From contig JAZSJD010000032.1 in the NCBI GenBank assembly GCA_045534165.1, positions 1-64,000 of the forward strand: a stretch of DNA of 64,000 nt, in the 5' to 3' direction. The position numbers and the translations under genes were made by a program. Below, piece after piece: positions 16,269 through 27,200 of the stretch; within the stretch, counting starts at the first letter, position 1, and the number at the start of each line of letters is the position of its first letter. A model generated the notes under the pieces. It worked only from the letters and a program-made list of their open reading frames with translations, had not been told where the DNA came from and did not search any database. This stretch comes from SIG575 sp045534165. GTDB taxonomy: Bacteria > Bacillota > Clostridia > Oscillospirales > Acutalibacteraceae.

Positions 16269-17231
16269 ATGGCGGAAGAAAAAAAATCAAATAAAGTGTT
16301 AGAAACCATAGGTGACGTAGTTACTGCGATAATACTTGTTTTTTCAGTTATTTTCACCATTTTGACTTTTATGTCAGCAAACTCGGAAAACGGTTTGCCC
16401 AATGTGGCAGGTTATTCATTGTTCTCAGTTCAGTCAGATTCAATGGAACCGGTTTTCTACACAGGCGACTTGCTTGTTATCAAAGAATATAAAGGTGAAG
16501 ACCTGAATCCGGGCGATATTATTTCTTTCAGAACAATTGAACAGGGTCAGTACATTATCAATACCCATAGAATTGTAGAAGCTCATGAGATTGATAACAT
16601 CAAAACTTACACCACACGAGGCGATAACACACCCGCAAACGACCAGACAGACGTTGTTGAAAGTGAAATTGTCGGTGTTTATGCATATAATGCAGACAAG
16701 AAAGAAGTTGTCAATAAAGAAACAGGTAAAAAGGAATTTGTTGATAAAGGCGTCAGAGTCAAAGGTCTCGGTAAAGTAATTGACTTCGTTAAGGGCTCAG
16801 GTGAAACCGGTGAAAAGTGGTCATGGACTATTGGCGAAGGCACAGATGATGAAAGAAGACTTAACCTTTCATTCCTCTTGTTTATTATTCTTCCTCTTGC
16901 TCTTATCTTCATCTTCCAGATTTATAAGTTCATTACTGCTCTTAATGAATCTAAGAAAGAGAAGTATATGGAAGAAGCTGCTAATAATGCAGAACTTCAG
17001 GAACAGATAAAACAAAAGGCAATTGAAGAATATTTAGCAAAACAAGCTGCTGTATCTGCAGAAGCACAAAAAGAAAGCGAAGCAGAGAAAACGGTCGAAG
17101 CAGAAAAAACGGTCGAAGCTGAAGAAACAGTTGAAGCTGAAGAATCCGGCGAAACCGAAGAAGTGGCTGAAGAACCTGCTGAAACAACAGAAGAAGCTGT
17201 TGAAGAAGCAGAAAATAAAGAAGAAAACTAA
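16269..17231 (+). CDS. SipW-type signal peptidase I with long acidic tail
   Basis: A 320-residue signal peptidase of the ER/archaeal (SipW) type. Ser58 in QSDSMEP is the nucleophile, His100 in NTHRIV replaces the bacterial Lys, and Asp119 in TRGDN completes the site. There is an N-terminal membrane span (about 13-36) and a second at about 198-222 (LSFLLFIILPLALIFIF). Unusually, about 98 further residues follow, Glu/Ala/Thr-rich with repeats such as KTVEAE, which should lie in the cytoplasm; ordinary SipW proteins lack this. It presumably cleaves the TasA-like protein encoded upstream and perhaps others of the locus. Start ATG 16269 has AAGGTGGG upstream. Confidence 0.88.
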   Translation: MAEEKKSNKVLETIGDVVTAIILVFSVIFTILTFMSANSENGLPNVAGYSLFSVQSDSMEPVFYTGDLLVIKEYKGEDLNPGDIISFRTIEQGQYIINTHRIVEAHEIDNIKTYTTRGDNTPANDQTDVVESEIVGVYAYNADKKEVVNKETGKKEFVDKGVRVKGLGKVIDFVKGSGETGEKWSWTIGEGTDDERRLNLSFLLFIILPLALIFIFQIYKFITALNESKKEKYMEEAANNAELQEQIKQKAIEEYLAKQAAVSAEAQKESEAEKTVEAEKTVEAEETVEAEESGETEEVAEEPAETTEEAVEEAENKEEN

Positions 17232-17301
17232 ATCCGAACGGATATTATATATAAATAGAAAGCAAAAATAATGATTTTTTAAATATTACGAGGTGACGAA
17301 A

Positions 17302-18843
17302 ATGAGCATACTGTTGAACTTCATTTATGATTTTTTAGGACAGTTCTTTGTAAGCGGTTTTTGGGGAATACTTAAAGGTATCGGTCAAGGTATCATAAAT
17401 ATCTTCAATATACCCAAATACATAGAAATCTTCAAAAAATATTCATCTAACTTTGGTGTAGGTGAATGGATTCTGGCAATTGTGTGTGTTCTTTTAATAC
17501 TCATTGCTCTTGCAGCAATTGTATTTGTTGCATTGCTCCTTATCAGAAAATACGTGAAAGTACGTAAAACACTTGTTGACCAGGAAGAGCTTCTCAATGA
17601 GGTTGGTAATCTTAATCGTGAAGTTATCAAACTTAATATGGAAAAGCAGAAAATCCTTGCTATGAAAGTTTCACAGCTCGGTCTCAGACCTGATGAAGAT
17701 CCTTATGAGGATATAGAAGAGAAAAAAGAAGAGGAAGCAGAAGTGGACAAAACTGCTGAAGACTACAGCCGTTTCTACAAGCTTACTCAGGTTGACCTTG
17801 CAATGAAGGATTATGTTCAGCATGATTTCGATAACGATATCACTCTTCCCGAATTCTGTGAACGTTTCCGTAACTTTGCTTGTAGCAGACTTGGTCTTTT
17901 TTATGAAATTGACACTCTTCGTCTTTTCATTTCCGGTTTTGCAGCAGCAAGACTTATCATCCTTCAGGGTATTTCCGGTACAGGTAAAACTTCACTTCCC
18001 TATGCTTTCGGTAAATTTGTTCAGAACGATGTAACTATCGCTTCTGTTCAGCCTTCATGGCGTGACCGTACTGAACTTTTCGGTTACTTCAACGAATTTA
18101 CAAAGCGTTTCAACGAAACTGAAGTTCTTAAGAAAATGTATGAAGCATGTTTCATGGAAGACGTTTCAGTTGTTATCCTGGACGAAATGAATATCGCTCG
18201 TGTTGAATACTACTTCGCTGAGCTCCTTTCAATCCTCGAAATGCCATCTCGTGATGAATGGGTTGTTTCACTTGTTCCCACAGTGTGGCCTACTGACCCT
18301 GAACTCTTCTTCGATGGTAAATTCAGACTTCCTCCCAATATGTGGTATGTCGGCACAATCAATAACGACGACTCTACTTTCGCTGTTACTGATAAGGTTT
18401 ATGACCGTGCTATTCCCATTGATATCAATACAAAAGGTAAATACTTTGAAGCACCTCTTACAGATCCTCTCTATCTCAACTACAAACATCTTGAAGCACT
18501 CTTTGATGAGGCTAAAGAAAAATATCCTGTTTCAGAAGATCCTCTCAAGAAGTTTGCTGAACTTGACGACTATGTTATCGAACACTTCCGTATAGCTTTC
18601 GGTAACCGTATTCTTAAACAACTTAAAGACTTTGTTCCTGTTTACGTTGGCTGTGGCGGTAAGGAAATCGACGGTATCGACTTCATCCTTGCTCACAAAA
18701 TTCTTCGTAAATTCGAAAGCCTTAACGTTTCTTACATCCGTAACGAAATCGGCGGTCTTATTACTTACCTTAACAAAAACTTCGGTAAAAATAATATGAA
18801 GGATTCTAAGGATTACCTTGAAAGACTTCAGAAGCTTATGTAA
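17302..18843 (+). CDS. membrane-anchored McrB-like AAA+ ATPase
   Basis: A 513-residue AAA+ protein. Two hydrophobic N-terminal segments (about 10-35 and 55-82) anchor it. A coiled linker (90-125) and an acidic stretch (EEKKEEEAEVD, about 138-148) lead to the ATPase domain, with Walker A GISGTGKT (223-230), Walker B VVILDEMN (290-297) and a sensor GTINNDDST (351-359) resembling the McrB-type MNxxD signature. McrB relatives are motor subunits of type IV restriction and of several uncharacterised systems. Here it is paired with a DUF2357-like gene, a typical McrB-family partner, but sits inside an export/adhesin locus and is tethered to the membrane, so a structural or secretion role is inferred. 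ATG 17302 has GAGGTGA upstream. Confidence 0.85.
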   Translation: MSILLNFIYDFLGQFFVSGFWGILKGIGQGIINIFNIPKYIEIFKKYSSNFGVGEWILAIVCVLLILIALAAIVFVALLLIRKYVKVRKTLVDQEELLNEVGNLNREVIKLNMEKQKILAMKVSQLGLRPDEDPYEDIEEKKEEEAEVDKTAEDYSRFYKLTQVDLAMKDYVQHDFDNDITLPEFCERFRNFACSRLGLFYEIDTLRLFISGFAAARLIILQGISGTGKTSLPYAFGKFVQNDVTIASVQPSWRDRTELFGYFNEFTKRFNETEVLKKMYEACFMEDVSVVILDEMNIARVEYYFAELLSILEMPSRDEWVVSLVPTVWPTDPELFFDGKFRLPPNMWYVGTINNDDSTFAVTDKVYDRAIPIDINTKGKYFEAPLTDPLYLNYKHLEALFDEAKEKYPVSEDPLKKFAELDDYVIEHFRIAFGNRILKQLKDFVPVYVGCGGKEIDGIDFILAHKILRKFESLNVSYIRNEIGGLITYLNKNFGKNNMKDSKDYLERLQKLM

Positions 18844-18896
18844 TTTATTAAGCTTCATAGCACAACTAATCTTCACACAAAAGGGGACGTTCTCAG

Positions 18897-21110
18897 ATGA
18901 GCGAATCATATCTTGATTTATACTCTGTCTATCAGGGCAAAATGGCTGAAATGACAGCCGGAAATCCGTACTATGATTTTATGTACGAAGCGATTTCCAC
19001 GGGACACAACAATTTCTCTCAATTTAATAGATTCTTTGAAAAGAAAATTGATATCCGTTGGGTTGAGGCTATCGAAAGGTGTATCATCCCGATTGACAAT
19101 ATTCTCAGAAATCCCCGTAAGTTCATTGTTCAGGAAGAAGAAGTTGTTATTATTGAACGCGCAAAAAAAATCACAACGGAATCAATAAGACATCTTGCTC
19201 AGCACACTAATATGATTTCCAAGGTAGAAGATGACGGTAGTGTTATGCCCAGCAAAATTCTGAATGTTTTCCGTGAAGAAAGTTATGAAATTTACGAAAA
19301 CCGTTTTTTGTTCACTCTCATTAAACAGCTTGAATATTTTATTAACGTCAGATATGAAGCTCTCGCAGATATGCCTGATGATGAAAACCTTAGTTCACTT
19401 AAAATGGAAAGCTCAGTAAAAAAAGGTAACGAGCTTATAACCTTCAAAATGGAGGTTGCAACCAAATATACAAGCGATGAAGATGTAGATAGCAAAAAAG
19501 AAAAATCTGTTATGGACAGAATTCGCAGGATAAAGACTCTCGTTGATGACTTTGTTCATTCAAACTTTATGAGAGAAATGCGTAAGTGCGTTCCTGTTCG
19601 TCCACCCATTATGAGAACTAACGTTATCCTGAAGGACCCCAACTTTAATCAGTGCCTTGGATTGTGGCAGTTTATTCATTCATATGATAACGTTGGTTAC
19701 GAAATTAACCTTAAAGAATCAGATGATATGGTAAGCGATAGCTATCGTGACGACCTTTACGGTGTGCTTGCTTACAACTATATGCTTCTTAAAAAGAATA
19801 CAGCTCCTGAAAGCAGCTTCAGAGGTAAACTCAGAAAGCGTAAGATCAAACCGAAGTTCATCAAACGTCTTGCAGAAGAGCTTGTTCTTAACTATGACCT
19901 GGACGAAGTTGAAATCAGAAAGGTTTTCATTGATGAAATGAAACTGGCTCATAAGAAGAAAACAGCCGGTGAACAGAAAATCAGAGAAGCAATTGATCGC
20001 GCATTGGCTCATGAGAACGAGCGTAAACGTCTTATCGAACAGAAAATCAAAGAAGAAATCGAAAGAAAAAAAGAAATCGAACGTCGCAGAATCGAAAGAG
20101 AAAAAGCGAGAATCGCTCGCGAGAAAGAACTGGAAAGGCAGCGTAAAGAAAGAGAAAGAGAAAGACTCAAAGCAAAGAAAGAAAAAGAAATTGCTTTGGA
20201 GAAAGCAAGACGTGCAAGGGAAAAAGAAAAACAGCGTCTTGCAAAACTCAGAGAACAGCAGGCAATTGCAGCAGCAAAAGAAAAGGAACGTCTTGCAAAA
20301 CAGAAAGAAAGAGAACGCATTGCAAAAGAAAAAGCCTTGGAATTGGAAAGGCAGCGTAAGGCAAGAGAGCTTGAAAGAAAACGTATCGCAAAAGAAAAAG
20401 CTCTTCAGCTTGAAAAAGAACGTAAAGCTAAGGAACTTGAGAAAAAGCGCATAGCAAAAGAAAAAGCAATCGCTCTTGAAAATGAACGCAAAGCTAAAGA
20501 AAAAGAAAAAGCAAGAATTGCCCGTGAAAAAGAAAAATTAGCTAAAGAGAAAGCAGAGCAGGAAGCTCGTGAAAAAGCAGCAAGAGAAAAAGAAAAAGCA
20601 AGATTAGCTAAAGAAAAAGCAGATCAGGAAGCAAAAGAAAAAGCTGCGAAAGCAAAAGAAAAGGCAAGATTAGCTAAGGAAAAGGCTGAACAGGAAGCAA
20701 AAGATAAAGCTGCACAGGCTAAAGCAAAACAGAAAGAAAAAGCAAGATTAGCTAAAGAAAAAGCAATTCAGGCAGAAAAAGAAAGAATTGCAAAGCTCAA
20801 AGAGAGAGAAAAAGAAAGATTAGCTAAAGCAAAAGAAAAAGCAATTCAGGCAGAAAAAGAAAGAGCTGCTAAAGAAAAGGAAAAAGTAAGATTGGCAGCA
20901 GAAAAAGCTAAACAGTTGGCAAAGGAAGCAGAGCAGAAAGCTAAGCAGAAGGAAAAAGAAAGAATGGCTAAAGCAAAAGCTGATGCCCTTGCCAAAGAGA
21001 AAGCAAGGCTTGCAAAAGAAAAAGAAAAGGCTAAATTAAAGGCTGCAAAAGAAAAGGAAAAAGCAAAAAATGCTAAAAAACCTGCACAGAAAACTGAAAG
21101 TGCAGTGTGA
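18897..21110 (+). CDS. DUF2357-like protein with long basic coiled coil
   Basis: A 737-residue cytoplasmic protein. The N-terminal about 340 residues resemble DUF2357, the McrC-like partner of McrB-type ATPases, including EESYEIYENRFLFTLIKQLE near residues 125-145. I see no intact PD-(D/E)xK nuclease site. From about residue 345 to the end it is almost only Lys, Glu, Arg, Ala and Leu, an uninterrupted predicted helix/coiled coil of some 390 residues, with tandem blocks such as EKARLAKEKAEQEAKEKAA. If extended this helix would be near 58 nm long. The net basic character contrasts with the acidic cytoplasmic tails of the signal peptidase at 16269 and the protein at 42643. Start ATG 18897 follows AAAAGGGG. 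Confidence 0.75.
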   Translation: MSESYLDLYSVYQGKMAEMTAGNPYYDFMYEAISTGHNNFSQFNRFFEKKIDIRWVEAIERCIIPIDNILRNPRKFIVQEEEVVIIERAKKITTESIRHLAQHTNMISKVEDDGSVMPSKILNVFREESYEIYENRFLFTLIKQLEYFINVRYEALADMPDDENLSSLKMESSVKKGNELITFKMEVATKYTSDEDVDSKKEKSVMDRIRRIKTLVDDFVHSNFMREMRKCVPVRPPIMRTNVILKDPNFNQCLGLWQFIHSYDNVGYEINLKESDDMVSDSYRDDLYGVLAYNYMLLKKNTAPESSFRGKLRKRKIKPKFIKRLAEELVLNYDLDEVEIRKVFIDEMKLAHKKKTAGEQKIREAIDRALAHENERKRLIEQKIKEEIERKKEIERRRIEREKARIAREKELERQRKERERERLKAKKEKEIALEKARRAREKEKQRLAKLREQQAIAAAKEKERLAKQKERERIAKEKALELERQRKARELERKRIAKEKALQLEKERKAKELEKKRIAKEKAIALENERKAKEKEKARIAREKEKLAKEKAEQEAREKAAREKEKARLAKEKADQEAKEKAAKAKEKARLAKEKAEQEAKDKAAQAKAKQKEKARLAKEKAIQAEKERIAKLKEREKERLAKAKEKAIQAEKERAAKEKEKVRLAAEKAKQLAKEAEQKAKQKEKERMAKAKADALAKEKARLAKEKEKAKLKAAKEKEKAKNAKKPAQKTESAV
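20522..20800 (+). repeat. degenerate tandem repeats encoding coiled-coil blocks
   Basis: Imperfect repeats of about 66-78 bp encode blocks of the form EKARLAKEKAxQEAKEKAA, seen about four times. The repeats preserve the Lys/Glu/Ala pattern while the DNA has diverged, suggesting expansion by duplication of helical segments. Confidence 0.6.
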
Positions 21111-21117
21111 TAAAATG

Positions 21118-21174
21118 TAAAGTTAATAAACTTTACAGTACACAATATTTTGTAAAGCGAAACAACTTTACAAA
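21118..21174 (+). promoter_or_regulatory. two tandem hairpins built from the same GTAAAG/CTTTAC arms
   Basis: Stem 1: GTAAAGTT (21118-21125) with AACTTTAC (21130-21137). Stem 2: TTTGTAAAG (21149-21157) with CTTTACAAA (21166-21174). Because all four arms share GTAAAG or its complement, arm 1 could pair with arm 4 and arm 2 with arm 3 as an alternative fold. It lies between the coiled-coil gene and the giant gene. Confidence 0.5.
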
Positions 21175-21181
21175 CCGTCAA

Positions 21182-21206
21182 AAAGCTTGATATATCAAGG
21201 TTTTTA
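21182..21206 (+). terminator. palindrome with T run before the giant gene
   Basis: CTTGATATATCAAG (21186-21199) is a perfect 14-base palindrome (stem with a TATA loop), flanked by AAAA and GTTTTT. It is a weak intrinsic terminator candidate separating the upstream genes from the promoter at 21203. Confidence 0.45.
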
Positions 21207-21231
21207 CGAAAATGAAAGTTTCAACTATAAT
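21203..21231 (+). promoter_or_regulatory. probable separate promoter for the giant GLUG gene
   Basis: -10 TATAAT (21226-21231) with a 17-base spacer to a weak -35 TTTACG (21203-21208). The transcript would start near 21238 beside the short palindrome GTGTACAC, leaving a leader of about 56 bases with a strong GGAGG site. Confidence 0.5.
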
Positions 21232-21293
21232 GCGTGTGTACACGTAAGATAAAGAATCAGGATGAAACTTTTGAAATTACGGAGGTATTTTGA

Positions 21294-24200
21294 ATGAATA
21301 AATATTTGAAGAAAAGGTTAATAGCCTTGGTTCTTTCCGGGGGGATTTTGTTATCCTCTACCGGCGTATACACTGCACTCGCTGCAACAGAAGAGACCAC
21401 TACAAGTGAATATACCTCCGCACTTGAGGGTACTACTGATGTTGCTGTAACAGACAAAGCAGAAGTTTCAACAGAAGAGTCTACCTCCGTGACTGTACCT
21501 GAAGAAACTGTCATTGCTGATATCGATGATGAAACAACCACTGCACCTCAGGTGACAGTACCTTCAACAGAATCAACAACCAATCCGCCTGAAACCACAA
21601 CAGAAAAACTTCCCGATGTAATAATTGAAGATGAAGTTATGAACGACAATAAAGCAGATGAATGGGTAGGTGAAGGTACAGAAGCTAATCCCTATCAGGT
21701 CAGCTCTGTTGAATTATTCCTTAAAATGAGCCAACTTATCAACGATACCGGTAATGCTAACAAATACTTTAAGCTTACAGCAGATATCGATTTTTCAAAC
21801 ACAACAATTGATCAGACACTCATTAATGATTATAAATTGGCTGAACATACAGGCATCGGTGGTGCTCTTGTTTCTGTTAATCCTAGCGTATCATCAAACT
21901 CAAATGTTTTCTTCCATCTTGATGGTAATGGCAAACAAATTAAGAACGTAACAATGAATTTCAATAGTTTCAATTCACTCAGCATTTTCGGATACTTGAA
22001 TTCAGGTTCAACAATTGCAAACCTTACGGTTTCTAAAGCACAAATCATCAATGGATATTCTGATGCACAGGCAGCAGGTATCATTCTTAAAAACGATGGC
22101 ACTGTAAAGGATTGTAGCTTTACAGAAATCGAACTTGACACAACAGCATCAACAACAAAGGCTGAATCTTTCTATCCTGACAATACAACATTCAAAACAT
22201 ATTCAGGTACAGCTATTGTTGTAGATAACAGCGGTGTTATCGACAGTGAAACAAAATATGATCAAGGTGCTCTCACTGTTACTGCTGAAACTGTTACAGT
22301 CAAAACTTCAAGACCTTATGCAGGTTCAATGGTTGCACAGAACAGAGGTAAAATCAACAAAGTCCGTGCAAGATATATCACAGTTCATGGTAGTGTAACG
22401 AAGAGTGACTATGTGGGCGGTCTTGTTGGTACAAACGCAACACAGAGAACAAGTTCTGCGAATGGTATGTACTATTGCGAAATTCAAAAGCACGATAGTG
22501 CAGGCGGTGTGAAAGGTGCAGATAAGATAGGTTATCTTGTTGGTCACAATACAGGTCGTATCCAACGCGCAACCGTAGAAGGCAGATTTAATACAAATCA
22601 GCAGGCATCTGCATTAAAATACGATCTTCTCGTAACAGGCGCCACTGCCGCAGGTGGTATCGTTGGTGATAACACAGGTGACGTTCAGCTCTGTACAGTA
22701 ACAAATGTTGGTGTTTACTTTGCAAATACAACAGATGGCGCAATCTACGGTGGTATTGCAGGTAAATCAAATTATAATATCAGAAACTGTATTGCAACAG
22801 GTTCAACTGCAGGTGAAGGTGATGGCAGCACAATCACACGTTACATCGGCGGTATTGTAGGTTATGGCGATACAGGCAGTAACTTTGGTGTAGAAAACTG
22901 TTATGCTCTCGTTAAAATCATTGATTCAAAAGCAGTGCTCGGTGCAATAGTTGGTTTTAATGGTGATACAGCATACAGAAATAATAGAGTAAGAAATGTG
23001 TTCTATTCAGCAATCATTTCTTCAAGACCTTCTCCCGTATCATTCGGTGGTGCAGGTGAGGGTGAAGGTGACCTTACATTCACCAGACCTTACACATTGG
23101 CTTACTATAACCACCTTATAATGGATGGTTATGACTGGGGTATTACTAAAAATCAAGTTAAAGTATCAACCAGCGCTTTCGGTTTCTCCGGCTGGGGCGA
23201 TGCTGAAATCAGCACAAATGGTAGTGTTTTCTCAGGTACACAGAATACTTCTTACTATACGCTCGACGGTCTTGGTACAAGTACAATCACTTATGAGCTT
23301 AAAGCAAATGGTAAAGCTGACAAGACTGTTGTTTACTATGATGTTGATATTACAATTCCCTCATCTATAGGTGCAAATAATGGCGGCACAACTCTTGCAG
23401 ACCAGCCTATGGAATTGGGTATCCTTAACGCAGTGAGTTTACAGAGTGGTTATACATCTGACGGATTTATAGGCACAAAAGATTATCCTATCTCATTGAA
23501 TGGCGGAGAAGAAAACTTCCTTTATCATGCTCCCGCAGCGCATTTCTCTGTAAAGGGAGGTGCTGATGATTTTGTTTATATAAGAAATGCAGACTACACA
23601 ACTCCTTCCGCAACATTCTGGGGTACAATCGACTTCAAGGGTGCAAAAATTATTATGCAGTGCGACAAGGATCTGTTCAAAGGTATTTACGGCTCACGTG
23701 ATGATACTCTTGCAAATAATAACTCAACTACTCACAAGTCAGACTCATCTGACGAAGCAGATGATTCATCAAACCTTTCAAACGGCGTAATCAAAAACCT
23801 TGTGGTTGAAATTACACCACAGAGTGGCACTATCCATGAGATGGAAATTTCATCTGTATTCGGTAACGTATGTAATGCAACTTTAAAGAATACAAAGGTT
23901 ACTTTCTCTAATGCTGTTGATATTTTACCGCAGGAAGGCAATACCGGTCTCTTCGCAAAAGCAGTTTACGGTAACTCATATCTGTATGGCTGTTACGTTG
24001 ACAATATCTATATTAATGGTGCACAGCGTGCTACAATTAAAACTTCACACGATGGTGTTGCAGGTTTTGTAGGTGTAATTGATGCTGAAAAAGCAATAAT
24101 CGATAACTGTGGTGCAGATATTCCTGTTTTCCCGGAAACCCAGAATATGCAGAATATTGCTATCTTTGTAGGTGAAATCAAATCACTTAAAGGCGGTTAC

Positions 24201-27200
24201 ATCCAGAACTGTTATGCATCAGGTGCTCTTATCAAATCAGGTGGTTCATTCCAGTCTTCAAGCTGTAACCTCTTTGCGGGTAGTATAAAATCAAATAGTA
24301 TCGATACAAATATCTATAACTGTTACTATTCACCCTCATATCTTTATACAAATGGTGTCTATAAAGATGGTATAACAACAGGTATAAAATCCGGTTCATA
24401 CACAGGTTCCTGTAAAGCATGGTCATTCCAGATGCAGAATTCTGCAACTCAGCTTTGGGGCGACACTTCACTTCAGGTTCTTGCTGAAAGTCAGGTTGTT
24501 TACCTTGAATCAATCAACAATATTGACAGATTCCCCCTTGACAGTTATTCAAATGCAGCTACTGATTTGAATGCTCAATTCACAGCTACATCATCTGATA
24601 CATCCAAGCTTACAACAACCAACTTCCGTTGGTATGGCAGAATCGGTCTTTCAACCTCATTTACAGGTGGTAAAGATGTAAGTGCTTCTGTTACAGTTAG
24701 GCATAATGCAACAGGTCTTGCTGCAAGGCTTACTGCAATCAGTACATCTGACCTTGCAATGGATGATGATGGTTTCTACCTTATCAATACACCGGCAGAT
24801 CTTTACTACCTTTCAGTAAACCAGACCAAACTTGCTCCCGGTTCAACTGAATATCTCTTTATGCGTAGCGAGGCAAAACTCAGACTCGGCGCAGATATTG
24901 ATATGTCAGGCTATACTATTGATCCCATCGGTAGTTCAGCAAACTATTTCAAAGGTACATTTGACGGTGCAGGTTACACAATTTCTAACCTTACATTTGA
25001 TACAAGCAGTTTAGACCACGCACTCTTCGGTTATGTTCAGGGTGCAACAATCAAGAATCTTACTATTGATAACATAAATATTTCCGGTACATCTTATACA
25101 GGTGCTATCATCGGTACAGTTTACGACTATGCACTTGTTGATACTTGTAAAGTAACAAACTCAAATATCAGCGGTCAGAACCACGTTGGCGGTATCGTTG
25201 GTGGTATCAACGAAAAATCAAATGCACAGGCAACTGAAATTAAAAACTGTACTGTTGAAAACACAACAGTTACTTCAACAAAGAAAGAAAAAGAACACGG
25301 TCATGTTGGTGGTATTATCGGTGGCACAGGTATGAACAATACCGATACTTGCTATGCTGAAATCACAGGATGTAAAGTAATAGACTCTACCATTGAGTCA
25401 AAAGCATACGGTCTTGGCGGTATTGTAGGTTATGCGCCCAATATTAACAACAAAGTAACATCCTGTGAAGTTACAGGAACAACAATCACTTCCGGTGATG
25501 CTTCAAATGGTGTTACATATGCTTCTCTCGGTGCAGTTGCAGGTATCTTCGGTGGTTCATCACTTTCAGATTGTACTGTAACAGATTGTGAAGTAACAGG
25601 TGAGTGTGCATCAGGTGTTGTTGGTCGTCTTATCAATGAAAGTGGCGTTTCAACAATTTCAGGTTGTACTGTTACAAATTCTACAATTACTGCTCCTGAT
25701 ATCGCAGGTGGTATCCTTGCACAGGTAAGTGCTTACGCAACAGCTTCATGTTGGGGCGATAAAGTTGTAGAAAACTGTAAAGTTTCTGAAGACACAACTG
25801 TTAAAGCTCTCGTTGCAGGCGGTATCGTAGGTAGCGTTCAGCAGTTCTCAAATAAAAACCTTACTGTTTCAGGTTGTACATTCCTTGGCACAGCTGAAAC
25901 AACAGGTAAAAAAGGCTCAATTACAGACGCAGCAGGTGGAATTGTCGGCAGACTTATGTCAGGTCTTCAGACACCCGGCATTCTCGTTACAGGTTGTCTT
26001 TCACAGGGTACTGTAAAAGGTAACTCAAACCTTGGTGGTATCATTGGTATGAATAATGCCAATGCACATAACGGTGATAACAAACTTATCAAAGATTGTT
26101 ATGTAACATCTAAGTTTGAAAGTTCTAACCTTGCTGTTGTAAAAGGTCTTGCAATCGGTTATGTAGGTTATTCAACAAAGAATAACCCCACAAACCTTGC
26201 AGAAAATGTTGTTTACTCATCACTCAATACCCGTGAGATACTCTTTGGTAATATCACAGAAACTTCAGGCGGCTATGATATGAACATGGGTGCCGACCAG
26301 ACAAGTGGTATTACAGTTGACTTCACAACGTCAATTACAAATGCAACACTTATAACCAGATATTTTCCGTATTTCTTAAACAGTGTTGTAGGTTACTATG
26401 ACGGTATGATGGGCAAATCAAATACTGTTCAGTTGCGTACAAACTTGTATGTTGGCAGTAGCGCGTTTGATAATGCTCTTACAAACTATTCAAACACTTA
26501 TAACGGTACAACTTATTCAGCAAGACTTACTGGTCTTTTGGCAACAACCGTTCCCCGTTTCTCAGTAGGTAACTTGCCATCTCTTACAGGTACAGACGGT
26601 AATGCGTTTGCTACACCTGCAACAAGTCCTTTCTCAACAACTGCAAGTGCATCAAAGATTCTTGTTGGTTGTTCAACTGCAACAGGTACAACAAACGCAA
26701 CATACAATAAACTTAACGACGTAAGTATCCAGACATTTGATAAAAAATGTAACGCAACTGTCAAAACAACTTACACAGGTATCATCAATGGTGAAACAGT
26801 TAAGTTTGACGTTGGTTTTTCAGTTGTTGTAAACGGTGAACACGCATATGAGGGTGACGGTACAGAATATAACCCCTTCCTCATTTATACAGCAGAAGAT
26901 CTGCTTGCAATCAAACAGCATCATGATAATCCTTCAGCTAAGGATGATTTCAAAGATAATCCGGACCATTATTATGAAGCTTATTATTGCATAATGAATG
27001 ATATCGATATGACAGAAGAATTGATAACAGAAAACAGATCTTTTGCTCCTATCGGTACAGAGGATGAACCTTTCAGAGGTAAAATCACAACTTATAGAGA
27101 CCAGCAGATGAAAATCATCAATCTTCTTATAAACGACCCGAAGAAGAATGAAGATTATGCGTATAACGACGGATATACCGTAACAGATGCCGAAGGTAAC

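Noticed and set aside
20009..20320. Antisense Ser/Phe-rich frame opposite the coiled coil
   Set aside because: Simple complement of the Lys/Glu codon pattern; no start region.
18897..21110. Defence-island interpretation (type IV restriction McrC)
   Set aside because: No nuclease motif seen and no other defence genes nearby; kept only as an alternative.
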